A stretch of DNA of 6,105 nt from positions 1-6,105 of the forward strand of contig JACPVD010000203.1 in the NCBI GenBank assembly GCA_016191895.1, given 5' to 3'. The position numbers were made by a program, and so were the translations under genes. Shown piece by piece: positions 4,057-6,105 of this stretch. The notes below the pieces were generated by a model, which saw only the letters and a list, made by a program, of their open reading frames with translations, did no database searches and was not told the DNA's origin. Origin of the DNA: Chloroflexota bacterium (GTDB lineage: Bacteria; Chloroflexota; Anaerolineae; Anaerolineales; Villigracilaceae). Numbering within the stretch: the stretch's first letter is position 1; each line of letters begins with the position of its first letter.

Positions 4057-6105
4057 ATGCGTGATTGGTCTTTAAGCCTAGGCGACCCGCTCTACCTCTC
4101 TCTCGCGGCAGATGCCCGCCTGTGCAAACCGGATTACGTCAACGATCACATCTGGGAGGCAGATTTCAGCCTCGCCGATTCCGAACGCGCCGCCGTCACG
4201 CTTCAAACCACATACGGATTGCGCGCGCGTTCCATGCGCTTGTTCCCGCGTTTTACGGAAAACAACGTCGCCGTTACAGACCCTAACACCTTCATCGTCA
4301 AACCGTCACTACGACGTTTCTACCCAAACTTTCTCGCGCTCGATTTTGTTCCCCTCGAAAACCTGCACGCCTCAACCGAATTCTGGGTTCCCGAATCGCA
4401 TGCGGTCGCGGGTCGCGTCATCCTCATCAACAAAAGCACAGCCACGCGCCAGATCAAACTCGAACTATGCGCCGTCCTCTCGCCTCTCGACGGACAATCC
4501 ATCATCCCCACACAACAACAACTTGTCAACATCCTTGCGGGACAAACCAGCGGAATCGCTCCCGTGATATTTATGACCGGCGGCCCCAAACACGGTACCG
4601 GGACCCAACCCTCGCTCCTGCTGGACCTTGAACTTGGCCCCGGCGCCACAAGACAAATTACCTTCGCCTCAGCCGCGCTCGACACTGTCGCCGAATCCTT
4701 TGAACTGGCGCGCCACACCGCCGCCCGCCAGTGGGAGGCTGAGCGTGCGCGCATCGAAATGCTCGACACCTCGCAAGTATTGGACATCCGCACCGGCGAC
4801 CCCGATTGGGACGCCGCGCTCGCATTCAGCCAAAAGGCCGCGCATGGACTCTTCTTCAATGGCAACGGCGGCCTGCCGAATCCATCGTTTGTGAATGCGC
4901 GTCATGTGGATAACGGATTCTCGCGCAAAGGCGACGGCGTGGATTACCCCCCTTCATGGAACGGACAATCGCCGGTGGAGGCGTATTACATTTCCAGTAT
5001 TTTGCACGGCACGCCGTTTATCGCAAAACAGCTATTGCTCAACTTCCTCTCCACACAGGATGAAGACGGCGAAATGGATAACAAACCCGGCATCGCCGGG
5101 CAACGCGCAAAGATCATCGCCGCGCCTTTGCTTGCCACGCTTGCATGGAGATATTTTCAAGCCGCACAAGATCAGGATTTTCTTGCAGAGGCTTATCCCA
5201 GGTTGATCAAATTCTTCTGGGCCTGGTTCTCCTCCCTGCACGACCGCAACCGCGACGGCGCCCCGGAGTGGGATCACATCCTGCAAACCGGCTTCGACGA
5301 CAACCCGGTCTTCGATGTCTGGCATCCCTGGTCGCAGGGGTTGGATATTTCGCTGGTACACAGCCCATCATTGGAATCGATGCTGTATCGCGAAGCGCAG
5401 TCCATGATCCGAATCGCAAAACAACTCGGCAAACCCGAGGAAGAAACCGCGCTTGTGCAATCGCAGGCGGAAACGCTGAAAGCGTCGCTCATTGCAAGCT
5501 GGAATTCAAATCAGAGTTTTTATTCCTATCGCGATCGCGAAACGGGCTTGATCTCCACTGGTAAAGTCATCGCGAAGAAAAAAGGCGACGGCAATTTAAG
5601 ACCGAAGGCAGAGTTCGAGGCGGGAGTCCGCTTGCTGGTGGAGATTCAGACTAAAAGTCCAGCCGCGAAGCGACCCGAAGTGGAGATCGGCGAATTCGCC
5701 AGCAAATCCAAAGGCGAGTCGGAAGTCATCCTGGGGCATCAATTCCAATGGCGCACGGGCGGGCTGGTTGCCACCACGCAAAAATTATTTACGCGCGTCG
5801 GGCGCATCTCCATTCGCGGGCTTGAAGAAAAAGACAAGGTCGTCGTCAAACTTATCGACACCACCGGCGAAGACCTGACTCTCGCGTTGCCGCTTTGGGC
5901 GAACATCCCCGAAGAACAACAAGCGAACGCATTGATCGGACGCAACTTCTTAACTGCGGACAGATTCGACCGGCCGTTCGGATATCCGTCGTTGCCCGCT
6001 TCGCCCAACCCGGAAGCCGATTCTGTTTCGATGAGCGTGAATCTCCCCTGGAATCAGATGATCGGCGAAGGCCTGCTCTCCTACGGATTCCGCGCCGAAG
6101 CCACG
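4057..6105 (+). CDS. GH63/MGH1-like glycoside hydrolase, 3' end outside window
   Basis: The frame is open from ATG 4057 to the window edge (683 codons, no stop), so the C-terminus is missing. An N-terminal beta-rich domain (about 1-235) precedes an (alpha/alpha)6-type barrel starting near residue 245. The segment GAPEWDHILQTGFDDNP (401-417) resembles the general-acid region of GH63 and MGH1-like enzymes (ESGMDDSP-like); Asp414 or Asp415 is the likely acid. LESMLYREAQSMIRIAKQLG (439-458) is a typical following barrel helix. Residues about 500-615 are beta-rich and look like an insertion before the barrel resumes (FGYPSLPAS 641-649, NLPWNQMIGEGLLSYGFR 662-679). The expected catalytic base lies beyond the edge. 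There is no signal peptide, so it probably acts in the cytoplasm on an oligosaccharide or a compatible-solute glycoside; the substrate is unknown. Trehalase-like or debranching-enzyme-like annotation is an alternative. The start is supported by promoter position, not by a ribosome site. Confidence 0.8.
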   Translation, partial: MRDWSLSLGDPLYLSLAADARLCKPDYVNDHIWEADFSLADSERAAVTLQTTYGLRARSMRLFPRFTENNVAVTDPNTFIVKPSLRRFYPNFLALDFVPLENLHASTEFWVPESHAVAGRVILINKSTATRQIKLELCAVLSPLDGQSIIPTQQQLVNILAGQTSGIAPVIFMTGGPKHGTGTQPSLLLDLELGPGATRQITFASAALDTVAESFELARHTAARQWEAERARIEMLDTSQVLDIRTGDPDWDAALAFSQKAAHGLFFNGNGGLPNPSFVNARHVDNGFSRKGDGVDYPPSWNGQSPVEAYYISSILHGTPFIAKQLLLNFLSTQDEDGEMDNKPGIAGQRAKIIAAPLLATLAWRYFQAAQDQDFLAEAYPRLIKFFWAWFSSLHDRNRDGAPEWDHILQTGFDDNPVFDVWHPWSQGLDISLVHSPSLESMLYREAQSMIRIAKQLGKPEEETALVQSQAETLKASLIASWNSNQSFYSYRDRETGLISTGKVIAKKKGDGNLRPKAEFEAGVRLLVEIQTKSPAAKRPEVEIGEFASKSKGESEVILGHQFQWRTGGLVATTQKLFTRVGRISIRGLEEKDKVVVKLIDTTGEDLTLALPLWANIPEEQQANALIGRNFLTADRFDRPFGYPSLPASPNPEADSVSMSVNLPWNQMIGEGLLSYGFRAEAT

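Noticed and set aside
4112..4567. A 151-codon plus-strand frame overlapping the glycosidase start
   Set aside because: It is out of frame with the glycosidase, has a Ser/Thr/Asn/Arg-rich composition and no domain. The frame from 4057 continues open to the window edge and explains the region.
4320..4865. A 181-codon minus-strand frame inside the glycosidase gene
   Set aside because: It is antisense to a continuous 683-codon frame with recognisable glycosidase motifs and is rich in Ser/Arg/Ala, as expected of a shadow frame.

Overview
The window looks like a chromosomal segment from an Anaerolineae-type member of the Chloroflexota. This is an inference from protein style: a class A penicillin-binding protein with an Ig-like C-terminal module and a long Thr/Pro 'TPTPT' tail, a Chloroflexota-like GT51 motif, and moderately GC-rich codon use. 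No rRNA or other taxonomic marker is present. I see no mobile element, CRISPR array or tRNA.

Layout from left to right. Positions 1-212 hold no gene but are dense in signals. A near-consensus sigma70-type promoter (TTGACT, 17 bp, TATAAT) points leftward out of the window. Downstream of it lie two copies of the LacI-family operator core AAGCGCTT, 23 bp apart. Between this promoter and the next gene are two hairpins whose loops are complementary. Positions 213-3329 (minus) encode a 1038-residue bifunctional peptidoglycan synthase. Positions 3330-3465 hold a REP-like composite palindrome. Positions 3466-3915 (minus) encode a 149-residue MaoC-type hot-dog hydratase, co-directional with the PBP gene and possibly co-transcribed with it. 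Positions 3916-4056 form a divergent intergenic region with a 7-bp-period CACGTG repeat and two overlapping promoters. From 4057 to the right edge runs an uninterrupted plus-strand frame of 683 codons. It encodes an (alpha/alpha)6-barrel glycoside hydrolase related to GH63 and MGH1-like enzymes, and its 3' end lies outside the window.

How the parts relate. The PBP builds the cell wall outside the membrane. The MaoC protein acts on an acyl-CoA or similar thioester in the cytoplasm. The glycosidase has no signal peptide, so it probably acts on an intracellular saccharide. The glycosidase ATG sits where transcription should begin, so its mRNA is probably leaderless. The LacI-type operators at the left edge suggest that the unseen neighbouring gene is also sugar-controlled, but no direct link between the two ends is shown. 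I found no complete novel system. The most distinctive items are the left-edge regulatory module, the overlapping divergent promoters with a leaderless start, and the beta-rich insertion in the glycosidase barrel.
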